The notes beneath the pieces were generated by a model. The model saw only the letters and a list, made by a program, of their open reading frames with translations. It was not told the origin of the DNA and did not search any database. A DNA stretch of 64,000 nucleotides. It comes from Streptomyces zingiberis. GTDB taxonomy: Bacteria > Actinomycetota > Actinomycetes > Streptomycetales > Streptomycetaceae. This document shows positions 50,802 through 59,079 of this stretch, piece by piece. Every line of letters begins with the position of its first letter. The stretch's first letter is position 1. A program made the translations under genes and the position numbers. Where the stretch lies: contig NZ_JAATEN010000016.1 of NCBI RefSeq assembly GCF_012034935.1, positions 62,001 through 126,000 on the forward strand, given 5' to 3'.

Positions 50802-53447
50802 ATGCCCTCCCCCGTACCCCCTCGCCGCGGCCTGCCCGGACCGCCCCGGCAGCGCGCCGAGGACGCCTGCCCCGGCGCGTTGCGCCTGCACATGGCGGAT
50901 GACGGAGCGCTGGCCCGGATCCGGCTCCCGGGCGGGCTGCTGACCTCCCGTCAGGCCCATGCCCTCGCCGACATGGCCGAGGAGATGGGAGACGGCCACC
51001 TCGACCTCACCGGGCGCGGCAACGTCCAGGTGCGCGGCCTGGCGGACGGTTGCGGAAGCGAACTCGGGGACCGGCTGCGGGCGGGGGGACTGCTGCCGTC
51101 GGAGAGCCACGAACGGGTGCGGAACCTGGTGATGTCGCCCCTGTCCGGGCTGGACGGCGGCGGGTTCGCGGACACCACGGAGTGGGTCCGCTCCCTGGAC
51201 GCGCTGCTCTGCTCCGACCCGGCCATGGCGGCGCTGTCCGGGCGTTTCCTCTTCGCCCTGGACGACGGGCGCGGGGACGTCGCCGCGCTCGACGCCGATG
51301 TGACGATCGTCGCACTGCCGGCCGGCCGGGCGGAGCTGCGGATCGGCGCGGGCGGCGCCCGGCTGCGCATCGCCGCCCGGGACGCCGCCCGGGCGGCACT
51401 CACCGCCGCTGAAGCGTTTCTTCAGGCCGCGGCGGCGGCCGGGCCGGACCCGGAGACCGGGCGTGCCACCCGGGCCTGGCGGGTCCGCGACCTCCCCGCC
51501 GCGCCGGGCGCCCCCTCCCCCGCCGGCACCCCCGGCGATCCGCCCGCCCCCGCCGGACACCCCCTGGACGGCGCGGCGCTGAGCCACCGTCTCCACCGCG
51601 TCGGCATCCCGTGCTCCCGCCCCCCGTCCGCCACCGGGCCCGGGACGGATCACGGGACGCGTCCCGGCGGCCCGGCCCCGGCAGCGGTCGCCGGGGCGGG
51701 GGGAGCCGCGGACGGCGCCACCGGCACCGCGGAGCCGGGCGGCCGCTCCCCGTACGCCCCGGGCCGGCCGCGGCCGGTGGACCCCGCACGCGACCCGTCC
51801 GGGCCGCCGGCCGGGCCGGTCGCCGGGCCCGACGGCCGGTACGCGCTCTCCGTGACGGCCCCGCTGGGGCGGTACCCGGCCCGCGCCTGGCGGCTGCTCG
51901 CGGCCACCGCCGAGCGTTCCGGCCGGCCGGAACTCCGGACGACCCCCTGGCGGGGTGTGGTCCTCCCCGCACTGCCCCGGGACGCCGTCGCGGAGGCGGC
52001 ACGGCGGCTGGCGGCGGCCGGGCTCCTGACCTCCCCCGGCTCCCCGTGGTCCGGGGTCGGCGCCTGCACCGGACGCCCCGGCTGCGCCACGTCCCTGGCC
52101 GACGTCCGCGCGGACGCCGCGCACGCCGTACGGGCCACGCCCCCGCCGGACACGGGGAGGCCGGAACACCGGAGCCCGGAGGCGGAGCCGCCGGACGCGG
52201 CGGCGCCCGGCGCCCCCGCCCTCCTGCCGGTGTACTGGTCCGGCTGCGAACGCCGCTGCGGCCGCCCCGCGGGGAACGGCCCGTGGGTGGACGTCGTGGC
52301 GACCGGCGGCGGTTACCGGGTGAGCCTCGCGGGTGCCCCGGCCGGGGCACCCGCCGGAGAACTGGCCGACCCGCCCGAGGTGCCCCCCGGCGAGCGGCTC
52401 GCGGCGGCCGTCGCGTCCGCCCGCGCGGGCTCCCCGCCCGCGCCCGCCGCACCGCCCCCTCCCCCCGGTGCCACGTCCGCGGGGCGCCCGGACTCTCCCC
52501 CGCCGCGACCGGACGGCGCCTCCCGTGCCCCGGGAGCCCCCGGCGTCCCCGGAGCCGGCCACGCGCCCCCGGGCCGCACGCGGAGGAGAACCCCCGGCCC
52601 CTGCCCGGGAACGCACGGCGGACGGGGCGATGGCCGGGGCCACGGGGCGGACGCCCCCTCCACCGGCCCGGGCACCGCCCCCGCCGCCGCGGGCGGCCGG
52701 CCCGGCGCCGCGGGACCGGGCCTCCCGGACCCTCCCGGCGCCCCTGCCGGGCCACCGCCGGGCGGCGGACGGCGGCCCGCCGGACCACGGCACCATCACA
52801 CGAGCGAGGACCTTGTGACCGGTTACGCGTACGAGAAGGACGGTGCGGCCATCTACCGCGCCTCCTTCGCCACCATCCGAGCCGAGGCCGACCTCGGCGG
52901 TCTGCCGGCGGACCTCTCCCGGGTCGCCGTGCGCATGATCCACGCCTGTGGCATGACCGACCTGGTGCGCGATCTCGCCTGGAGCCCGGGCGTCGTGGCG
53001 CGCGGCCGGGCGGCCCTGCTCGCCGGCGCGCCCGTGCTCTGCGACGCGCGGATGGTGGCCGAGGGGATCACCCGCCGGCGGCTGCCCGCCGGGAACGACG
53101 TGGTGTGCACCCTCGCCGACCCCTCGGTCCCGGAGCTGGCGCGCCGGCTGGGCACCACGCGCAGCGCCGCCGCGCTGGAGCTGTGGCGCGACCGGCTGGA
53201 GGGCGCGGTGGTCGCCGTCGGCAACGCCCCGACCGCCCTCTTCCGGCTGCTGGAGCTGGTCGGCGAGGGGGCGGGCCGGCCGGCGGCGGTGGTCGGCGTC
53301 CCGGTGGGGTTCATCGGCGCCGCCGAGTCCAAGGAGGCACTGGCGGCCCACCCGTCGGGCCTCGACCACCTGGTGGTGCGGGGGCGGCGCGGCGGCAGCG
53401 CCATGGCGGCCGCCGCGATCAACGCGATGGCGAGCGAGGAGGAGTGA
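50802..53447 (+). CDS. cobG: CobG-like precorrin-3B synthase, frame continuous with CobH
   Basis: The first ~540 residues are CobG, the oxygen-using monooxygenase that ring-contracts precorrin-3A to precorrin-3B. It has the sulfite/nitrite-reductase half-domain LDLTGRGNVQVRGL at 68-81 and cluster/siroheme-type cysteines Cys422, Cys428, Cys482 and Cys486. A Pro/Gly-rich insertion splits its centre (about 260-345). About 130 further residues of Pro/Gly/Arg linker carry the frame without a stop into CobH at residue 672. Either the product is a fused CobG-CobH, or cobH is also translated from its own GTG at 52815. The ATG at 50802 is preferred to one at 50790, which overlaps the probable -10 element. 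Confidence 0.82.
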   Translation: MPSPVPPRRGLPGPPRQRAEDACPGALRLHMADDGALARIRLPGGLLTSRQAHALADMAEEMGDGHLDLTGRGNVQVRGLADGCGSELGDRLRAGGLLPSESHERVRNLVMSPLSGLDGGGFADTTEWVRSLDALLCSDPAMAALSGRFLFALDDGRGDVAALDADVTIVALPAGRAELRIGAGGARLRIAARDAARAALTAAEAFLQAAAAAGPDPETGRATRAWRVRDLPAAPGAPSPAGTPGDPPAPAGHPLDGAALSHRLHRVGIPCSRPPSATGPGTDHGTRPGGPAPAAVAGAGGAADGATGTAEPGGRSPYAPGRPRPVDPARDPSGPPAGPVAGPDGRYALSVTAPLGRYPARAWRLLAATAERSGRPELRTTPWRGVVLPALPRDAVAEAARRLAAAGLLTSPGSPWSGVGACTGRPGCATSLADVRADAAHAVRATPPPDTGRPEHRSPEAEPPDAAAPGAPALLPVYWSGCERRCGRPAGNGPWVDVVATGGGYRVSLAGAPAGAPAGELADPPEVPPGERLAAAVASARAGSPPAPAAPPPPPGATSAGRPDSPPPRPDGASRAPGAPGVPGAGHAPPGRTRRRTPGPCPGTHGGRGDGRGHGADAPSTGPGTAPAAAGGRPGAAGPGLPDPPGAPAGPPPGGGRRPAGPRHHHTSEDLVTGYAYEKDGAAIYRASFATIRAEADLGGLPADLSRVAVRMIHACGMTDLVRDLAWSPGVVARGRAALLAGAPVLCDARMVAEGITRRRLPAGNDVVCTLADPSVPELARRLGTTRSAAALELWRDRLEGAVVAVGNAPTALFRLLELVGEGAGRPAAVVGVPVGFIGAAESKEALAAHPSGLDHLVVRGRRGGSAMAAAAINAMASEEE
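52815..53447 (+). CDS. cobH: Precorrin-8X methylmutase
   Basis: This is the 210-residue CobH domain, which moves the C11 methyl group to C12 to form hydrogenobyrinic acid. YAYEKDGAAIYRASFATIRA starts the domain, and MIHACGM contains the catalytic His at position 43 counted from this GTG, as in the family. NDVVCTLADP and VGFIGAAESKEALA follow. The GTG at 52815 lies five bases after GAGGA, a good site, so the domain can be made on its own although the upstream cobG frame reads straight into it. Confidence 0.85.
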   Translation: MTGYAYEKDGAAIYRASFATIRAEADLGGLPADLSRVAVRMIHACGMTDLVRDLAWSPGVVARGRAALLAGAPVLCDARMVAEGITRRRLPAGNDVVCTLADPSVPELARRLGTTRSAAALELWRDRLEGAVVAVGNAPTALFRLLELVGEGAGRPAAVVGVPVGFIGAAESKEALAAHPSGLDHLVVRGRRGGSAMAAAAINAMASEEE

Positions 53448-53619
53448 CGCGCGGCCGGTTCGCGGGGACCGCCCGTGCGGCCCGGCGCCGAACCGGCCTC
53501 CCGCGCACTGTTCCGTTCGTTCCGCCTGTTCCGTGTCCGCGGGAGTTCCGTTTCTCCCCGCGGACGGGAGCCGCCCCACCCCGGCCCTCCCGGGCCGCCC
53601 GACAACCTACGGAGTCCCG

Positions 53620-55701
53620 ATGAGCGAGCAGCAGCAGCGGCGCCCGGCACCCACGGCGGACGCCGGGCCGCCCGCCACGGACCGGCGGGCGCCGGTGACC
53701 GGCCCCGGCCGGGAGGACCGGGAGGACCGCCACGACCGGCACGACCGGCGGCACCCGGAGACGGCCCCCCGCCCGGCCGCCGGACCGGAAGCCGGGGCGG
53801 AAGCCGGGACGGGGGGCTCCACCGGCCGTCTCTACGGCGTGGGGCTCGGCCCCGGCGATCCGTCCCTGATGACCCTGCGCGCCGTGGAGGTGATCACCGG
53901 CGCGGAGGTGGTCGCGTACCACAGCGCCCGGCACGGCCGCAGCGTCGCCCGGGCCATCGCCGCCCGCCACCTCCGCCCCGGCCAGCTCGAGGAGCGGCTC
54001 GTCTACCCCGTCACCACCGGGACCACCGACCACCCCGGCGGCTACCGGGGCGCGCTGGAGGAGTTCTACGCCGAGGCCGCCGCCCGGCTCGCCGCGCACC
54101 TGGACGCCGGGCGCTCGGTGGCGCTGCTCGCCGAGGGCGACCCGCTGTTCTACGGCTCCTACATGCACATGCACAAGCGGCTCGCCGACCGCTATCCGAC
54201 CGAGGTGGTCCCCGGGGTGACCTCGGTGAGCGCGGCCGCCGCGCGGCTGGGCACCCCGCTGGTGGAGGGCGAGGAGGTGCTGACCGTCCTGCCCGGCACG
54301 CTGCCGGAGGAGGAGCTGACGGCGCGGCTGGCCGCGGCGGACGCGGCGGCCGTGCTGAAGCTGGGCCGCACCTTCCCGTCCGTCCGGCGGGCCCTGGAGC
54401 GGGCGGGCCGGCTGGACGAGGCCCGGTACGTGGAACGCGCCACGACGGACGCGGAACGGACCGCTCCGCTGGCCGGGGTGGACCCGGCCACGGTGCCGTA
54501 CTTCTCCCTGGCCGTGCTCCCCAGCCGGGTGGCCGCGGTCCCGCCCCCCGGGCCGTCCGGACCGCCCGGGCCCGAACGGCCCGGGGAGGGCGCCGGAGCC
54601 GGTCCTCTCTCCCCCGGCCGGCCCGGCGCGGGTTCCCCCATGGAGTCCGCCGGGGGGACGGGTGACCCGGCCGGCCGGCCCGGGGACGGCGAGGTCCCGG
54701 GGGGCGGCATTCCGGGCGATGCGCCCCCCGTTCCCGCGGGCGTGCCCGGCGCACGGCCGGCGGCGGGGTTCTCCGCCCCGGCGGACCGGCGCGCGGCCGT
54801 ACCCGCGTCCGCCACCCCCTCCGCCGTCCCGCCGGCCACCGCCGGCGCCACCGCCGCCTCCCCGGCCGGCGCCACCGCGTCCGGGGAACCGCTCCCCGCC
54901 GGTGTGCCGGCCACCCCCGACGAGGCGGCCGGGTCCGGTCCCGGTGAGGTGGTCGTCGTCGGGCTCGGTCCCGCCGGGCCGCTCTGGCTGACCCCGGAGG
55001 CGCGCGGCGCGCTGGCCCGCGCCGAGGACCTCGTCGGCTACACCACGTATCTCGACCGGGTGCCCCCGCGCCCCGGCCGGCGGCGGCACGCCTCCGACAA
55101 CAAGGTGGAGGCCGAGCGCGCCGAGTTCGCCCTCGAACTGGCGCGCCGGGGGCGCCGGGTGGCCGTCGTCTCCTCCGGCGACCCGGGGGTGTTCGCGATG
55201 GCGACCGCCGTGCTGGAGGCGGCGGCCGGCGATCCGTACCGCGAGGTGCCGGTCCGGGTGGTGCCGGGGGTGACGGCCGCGCACGCGGCGGCCGCCCGGG
55301 CCGGAGCCCCGCTGGGCCACGACTACGCGGTCATCTCCCTCTCCGACCGGCTGAAGCCCTGGGACGTGATCGCCGGCCGGCTGCGCGCCGCGGCCGCCGC
55401 CGATCTGGTGCTGGCGCTCTACAACCCCGCCTCCCGCAGCCGGGTCCACCAGGTGGCCGAGGCGCGGGAGGTACTGCTGGAACACCGGAAGCCGGACACG
55501 CCGGTGGTGGTGGCGCGGGACGTGGGCGGCCCGGAGGAGAGCGTGCGGATCGTGCCACTGGCCGGCCTCGAGCCGGAGCGGGTGGACATGCGCACCATCC
55601 TGCTCGTCGGCTCGTCCCGGACCCGCACGGCCCGGCGGGGCGACGGCTCCGAGGTCGCCTGGACCCCGCGGCGGTACCCGCCGGACCCCTCACGGCCGTG
55701 A
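53620..55701 (+). CDS. cobIJ: Bifunctional CobI-CobJ methyltransferase
   Basis: The 693 residues contain two tetrapyrrole-methylase domains. CobI (precorrin-2 C20-methyltransferase) starts GRLYGVGLGPGDPSLMTLRA at about 68 and includes LLAEGDPLFYGSYMHM. CobJ (precorrin-3B C17-methyltransferase) starts VVVVGLGPAGPLWLTPEA at about 444 and includes VVSSGDPGVFAMA and LALYNPASRSR. Fusion of the two is common in actinobacteria. The linker, about 305-441, is unusually long and Pro/Gly/Ala-rich, and the first 67 residues are disordered. The ATG at 53620 lies six bases after GGAG. It follows cobH by 172 bases on the same strand and converges with cobK. Confidence 0.93.
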   Translation: MSEQQQRRPAPTADAGPPATDRRAPVTGPGREDREDRHDRHDRRHPETAPRPAAGPEAGAEAGTGGSTGRLYGVGLGPGDPSLMTLRAVEVITGAEVVAYHSARHGRSVARAIAARHLRPGQLEERLVYPVTTGTTDHPGGYRGALEEFYAEAAARLAAHLDAGRSVALLAEGDPLFYGSYMHMHKRLADRYPTEVVPGVTSVSAAAARLGTPLVEGEEVLTVLPGTLPEEELTARLAAADAAAVLKLGRTFPSVRRALERAGRLDEARYVERATTDAERTAPLAGVDPATVPYFSLAVLPSRVAAVPPPGPSGPPGPERPGEGAGAGPLSPGRPGAGSPMESAGGTGDPAGRPGDGEVPGGGIPGDAPPVPAGVPGARPAAGFSAPADRRAAVPASATPSAVPPATAGATAASPAGATASGEPLPAGVPATPDEAAGSGPGEVVVVGLGPAGPLWLTPEARGALARAEDLVGYTTYLDRVPPRPGRRRHASDNKVEAERAEFALELARRGRRVAVVSSGDPGVFAMATAVLEAAAGDPYREVPVRVVPGVTAAHAAAARAGAPLGHDYAVISLSDRLKPWDVIAGRLRAAAAADLVLALYNPASRSRVHQVAEAREVLLEHRKPDTPVVVARDVGGPEESVRIVPLAGLEPERVDMRTILLVGSSRTRTARRGDGSEVAWTPRRYPPDPSRP

Positions 55702-55757
55702 CCGGTCCGGCGGGTGGCGCCGCGGGGTCCGGTGCTCCGGGACCGGCCGGTGAGCGG

Positions 55758-56504
55758 TCAGCCGAAGCGTTCCCGCAGCCACTCCAGGGCCTCGTCCTCC
55801 CCGGTCACCAGCGGCACCCCGGCCGGTGGTTCGGGCCGCCGGACCAGGACCACCGGCAGGCCGGCGAGGCGGGCGGCGGTCAGCTTGGCGGCGGTGGCGT
55901 CACCGCCGCTGTCCTTGGTCACCAGGACGTCGACGCGGTGCTCGCGGAGCAGTTCCCGCTCGCCGTCCAGGGTGAACGGCCCCCGCGCGAGCAGGAGCCG
56001 GTGGCGGGGCGGGAGCGGCGGGTCCGGGGGGTCGACGGTGCGGATGAGGAACCACGGGCCGGTCAGGCCCGCGAAGGCGGCGAGCCCGGTGCGCCCGGTG
56101 GTGAGCAGGACGCGGCCGCCCAGCGAGGGGAGGAGACGTGCCGCGGCGTCGAGGGAGGCGGCCGGGCGCCAGTCGTCACCCGGGCCGGCCACCCAGCCGG
56201 GCCGCCGCACCACCAGCAGGGGAACATGGGCGTCGGCGGCGGCACGGGCCGCGTGCCGGGTGATCGTGTCCGCGAAGGGATGAGTGGCGTCGATGAGCGC
56301 GTCCACCCGCTGCTCACGCAGCCAGCGGGCCAGGCCCTCCGGGCCGCCGAAGCCCCCGACGCGCACTTCGCCGGCGGGCAGCCGGGGCCGCGCGACCCGT
56401 CCGGCGAGTGAACTGGTGACCCGCGGGCCGGAGCCGCCGGCCAGCATCCCGGCGAGGCGCCGGGCCTCGCCGGTGCCGCCCAGGATCAGGACGTGGCGCC
56501 GCAC
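55758..56504 (-). CDS. cobK: Precorrin-6A reductase
   Basis: The 248-residue CobK reduces precorrin-6A with NADPH. HVLILGGTGEARRLA at the N-terminus is the nucleotide-binding motif, and LIDATHPFADTITRHA plus TKDSGGDATAAKL are family signatures. The GTG at 56504 lies eight bases after GGAGGA. The gene lies on the minus strand between two plus-strand cob genes, converging with cobIJ and diverging from cbiD. Confidence 0.92.
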   Translation of the reverse strand: MRRHVLILGGTGEARRLAGMLAGGSGPRVTSSLAGRVARPRLPAGEVRVGGFGGPEGLARWLREQRVDALIDATHPFADTITRHAARAAADAHVPLLVVRRPGWVAGPGDDWRPAASLDAAARLLPSLGGRVLLTTGRTGLAAFAGLTGPWFLIRTVDPPDPPLPPRHRLLLARGPFTLDGERELLREHRVDVLVTKDSGGDATAAKLTAARLAGLPVVLVRRPEPPAGVPLVTGEDEALEWLRERFG

Positions 56505-56654
56505 GCCCGGTCCTCCTCCCGCCACCGGCGGCCGGGCCCCGGCCCCGGGCGGCCGGTGCGCCCGGTACACCCGGGGCGCGATCCCCGGGCACCGCCCACC
56601 GCGCCGCGCCACCGCCGTGCCGCCCCCCGCACCGTCCGCCACCCGGAGCGCTCC

Positions 56655-58019
56655 ATGACCCCCTCCGAACCCGCCGGCCCCGCCGGCTCCCCCGGCCCCG
56701 CGGGCCCGTCCGGATCCGGCGGCTCTCCCGAACCCGCCGGCTCTCCCGGCCCCGTAGGCTCTCCCGGCCCCGCAGGCCCGTCCGGATCCGGAGGACCCGC
56801 CGGCCGTGCGCCCGCCTCCGGCGGGGCCACGCCGCCCGCGTCCCCGCGCGGCGGACGGGCCGGGCAGCTGGAGCGCTCCGGGCTGCGGCCCGGCTGGACC
56901 ACCGGGGCCTGTGCCACGGCCGCGGCCACCGCCGCGTACACCGCCCTGCTCACCGGCCGCTTCCCGGACCCCGTGACCGTCACCCTGCCCGGCGGGCAGA
57001 CGCCCGCCTTCGCCCTCGCCGCCGAGGAGCTGCGCGAGGAGCCGGGACCGGACGGGCCGGTGCGCCGGGCCATGGCCGGGGTGGTCAAGGACGCCGGCGA
57101 CGACCCGGACGTCACCCACGGCGCCCTGGTCCGGGCGGCCGTCCGGCTGCTGCCGCCGGGCGCCGGGGTGGTCTTCCGCGCCGGTCCGGGCGTGGGCACG
57201 GTGACCCGTGCGGGGCTGCCGCTGGACGTGGGGGAACCGGCCGTCAACCCGGTGCCGCGGCGGATGATGCGCGAGCACGCCGCCGCGGTGGCGGCGCGCC
57301 ACGGCGCCCCCGGCGACCTGGAGATCGAACTCTCGGTGGACGACGGGGAGGAGATCGCCCGCTCCACCTGGAACCCGCGGCTGGGCATCGTGGGCGGGCT
57401 CTCGATCCTGGGCACCACCGGGATCGTCGTGCCGTACTCCTGTTCGGCCTGGATCGACTCCATCCGGCGCGGGGTGGACGTGGCGCGGGCGGCCGGGCGC
57501 ACGCATGTGGCGGGCTGTACCGGTGCCACCTCCGAGCGCACGGCCGCGGCCGTCCACGGGCTGCCGGAGGACGCGCTGCTGGACATGGGCGACTTCGCCG
57601 GGGCGGTGCTGAAGTACCTCCGCCGCCACCCGGTGGACCGGCTGACGATCGCGGGCGGCTTCGCCAAGCTCTCCAAGCTCGCCGCGGGCCACCTCGACCT
57701 GCACTCCGGGCGCTCCCAGGTCGACCCGCGCCACCTGGCGGCCCTCGCCCGCGAGGCGGGCGCCGGCGAGGACCTGGCCGGCGCCGTCGCGGCCGCCGGA
57801 ACGGGACTGGAGGCGCTGCGGCTGTGTGCGGCCGGCGGGGTGGCGCTGGGCGACCGGGTCGCGGAGGCGGCGCGCGCCACGGCGCTGGGGGTGCTGCGGG
57901 GCGCGCCGGTCACCGTCGACGTCCTCTGCGTGGACCGCGCGGGCGTGGTCGTCGGCCGGGCGGCCCCCGCCGGTCCGCCGGAGCGGGGCACGGCGGGAGG
58001 GGCCGCGCGGCAGGACTGA
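56655..58019 (+). CDS. cbiD: Cobalt-precorrin-5B C1-methyltransferase, CbiD type
   Basis: This 454-residue protein has a collagen-like Gly-Pro-Ser-Ala repeat in residues 1-71, then the CbiD domain: RPGWTTGACATAAATAAYTA, VKDAGDDPDVTHGA, NPRLGIVGGLSILGTTGI and GGFAKLSKLAAGH. CbiD methylates C1. It belongs to the oxygen-independent route but sits here with CobG of the oxygen-dependent route, a combination that fits actinobacteria lacking CobF. The ATG at 56655 lies eight bases after GGAG. Confidence 0.92.
   Translation: MTPSEPAGPAGSPGPAGPSGSGGSPEPAGSPGPVGSPGPAGPSGSGGPAGRAPASGGATPPASPRGGRAGQLERSGLRPGWTTGACATAAATAAYTALLTGRFPDPVTVTLPGGQTPAFALAAEELREEPGPDGPVRRAMAGVVKDAGDDPDVTHGALVRAAVRLLPPGAGVVFRAGPGVGTVTRAGLPLDVGEPAVNPVPRRMMREHAAAVAARHGAPGDLEIELSVDDGEEIARSTWNPRLGIVGGLSILGTTGIVVPYSCSAWIDSIRRGVDVARAAGRTHVAGCTGATSERTAAAVHGLPEDALLDMGDFAGAVLKYLRRHPVDRLTIAGGFAKLSKLAAGHLDLHSGRSQVDPRHLAALAREAGAGEDLAGAVAAAGTGLEALRLCAAGGVALGDRVAEAARATALGVLRGAPVTVDVLCVDRAGVVVGRAAPAGPPERGTAGGAARQD
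56670..56800. repeat. Imperfect in-frame repeats in cbiD
   Basis: GGCTCTCCCGG and GGCCCGTCCGGATCCGG recur several times over about 130 bases, encoding the Gly-Ser-Pro N-terminal extension of CbiD. The unit lengths are multiples of three. Confidence 0.65.
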
Positions 58020-58021
58020 GC

Positions 58022-58041
58022 CCCGGCGGGCGCCCGCCGGG
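58022..58041. terminator. Palindrome between cbiD and cobM
   Basis: A 20-base perfect palindrome (58022-58030 pairing with 58033-58041) sits directly after the cbiD stop in the 127-base gap to the convergent cobM stop. It could form a compact terminator hairpin. Confidence 0.5.
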
Positions 58042-58146
58042 CGGTCGGGGCGGCGGCGCCCATCCGCGGGGCGGCCTTCCGGCACGGGCCGTCCGCTCCG
58101 GGGCGGGAGGCCCGGCCCCCGGCCGGGCACAGCGGGCACACCGGGC

Positions 58147-59079
58147 TCACCGGCCCACCGGTCCCGGTCCCCCCGCTGGACCGCCGTCCCGGCCGCCGGC
58201 GCCACCGACTCCGGACGGGCCCGCGCCCCCGGTGGACGGGGCCGGCGGGGGGCCTGACGGGTCCAGGCGACCGGACGGCTCCGGGTGGCCGGGTGGCTCG
58301 GGGCTGCCGGACGGCGCCGGGCAACCGGACGGCCCGGCGCCGCGGTCGCGTCCCGCCGAGTACAGGTGGCTGTCGGGGAACTGCCCGGCGCCCAGCACCC
58401 GCCCGACCATGATGACCGCGGTGCGGGTCACCCCGGCCGCGCGCACCTGGTCTCCGATCGTGCCCAGGGGACCGCGGAGCACGAGCTCGTCCGGCCTGCT
58501 GGCCCACGCGACCACCGCGGCCGGGCAGTCGGCCCCGTAGTGCGGCAGCAGTTCGGCCACCACCGCGTCCGCGTACCGGGCGGCGAGATGGAGGACGAGC
58601 AGCGCGCGGCTGCGGCCCAGCGTCGCCAGGTCCTCGTGCTCGGGCATCGGTGTGGCCTGCCGGGCGATCCGGGTGAGCACCACCGTCTGCCCGACCGCGG
58701 GCACCGTCAGCTCCCGTCCGAGGGCCGCGGCCGCCGCCGCGAACGACGGCACCCCGGGCACCATCACGTACGGCACGCCGGCCGCGTCCAGCCGCCGCAT
58801 CTGCTCGGCCACCGCGCTGAAGACGGACGGGTCGCCGGAGTGCAGCCGGGCCACGTCGTGCCCCTCCCGGTGGGCGCGCACCAGTTCGCCGGTGATCCGG
58901 TCCAGGTCGAGCCGGGCGGTGTCCACCAGCCGGGCGCCGGGCGGGCACACGGCGAGCAGTTCGCGCGGCACCAGGCTGCCGGCGTAGAGGCAGACGCGGC
59001 AGGAGGCGAGGAGGCGCTGCCCGCGGACCGTGATCAGGTCGGGGGCGCCGGGTCCGGCCCCGATGAAGTACACCGTCAC
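58147..59079 (-). CDS. cobM: Precorrin-4 C11-methyltransferase
   Basis: CobM has 310 residues. TVYFIGAGPGAPDLITVRG at the N-terminus binds SAM, and LHSGDPSVFSAVAEQM plus VPGVPSFAAAAAALG are signatures of the tetrapyrrole methylase family. Residues from about 247 to the end are a Pro/Gly/Ser extension absent from the family. The GTG at 59079 lies seven bases after AGGAG and overlaps the cobL stop by four bases (GTGA), so cobL-cobM are translationally coupled. Confidence 0.92.
   Translation of the reverse strand: MTVYFIGAGPGAPDLITVRGQRLLASCRVCLYAGSLVPRELLAVCPPGARLVDTARLDLDRITGELVRAHREGHDVARLHSGDPSVFSAVAEQMRRLDAAGVPYVMVPGVPSFAAAAAALGRELTVPAVGQTVVLTRIARQATPMPEHEDLATLGRSRALLVLHLAARYADAVVAELLPHYGADCPAAVVAWASRPDELVLRGPLGTIGDQVRAAGVTRTAVIMVGRVLGAGQFPDSHLYSAGRDRGAGPSGCPAPSGSPEPPGHPEPSGRLDPSGPPPAPSTGGAGPSGVGGAGGRDGGPAGGPGPVGR

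Noticed and set aside
47281..50943. A 1220-codon plus-strand frame over cobN
   Set aside because: Antisense to cobN, with no recognisable domain; the cobN frame carries the family signatures.
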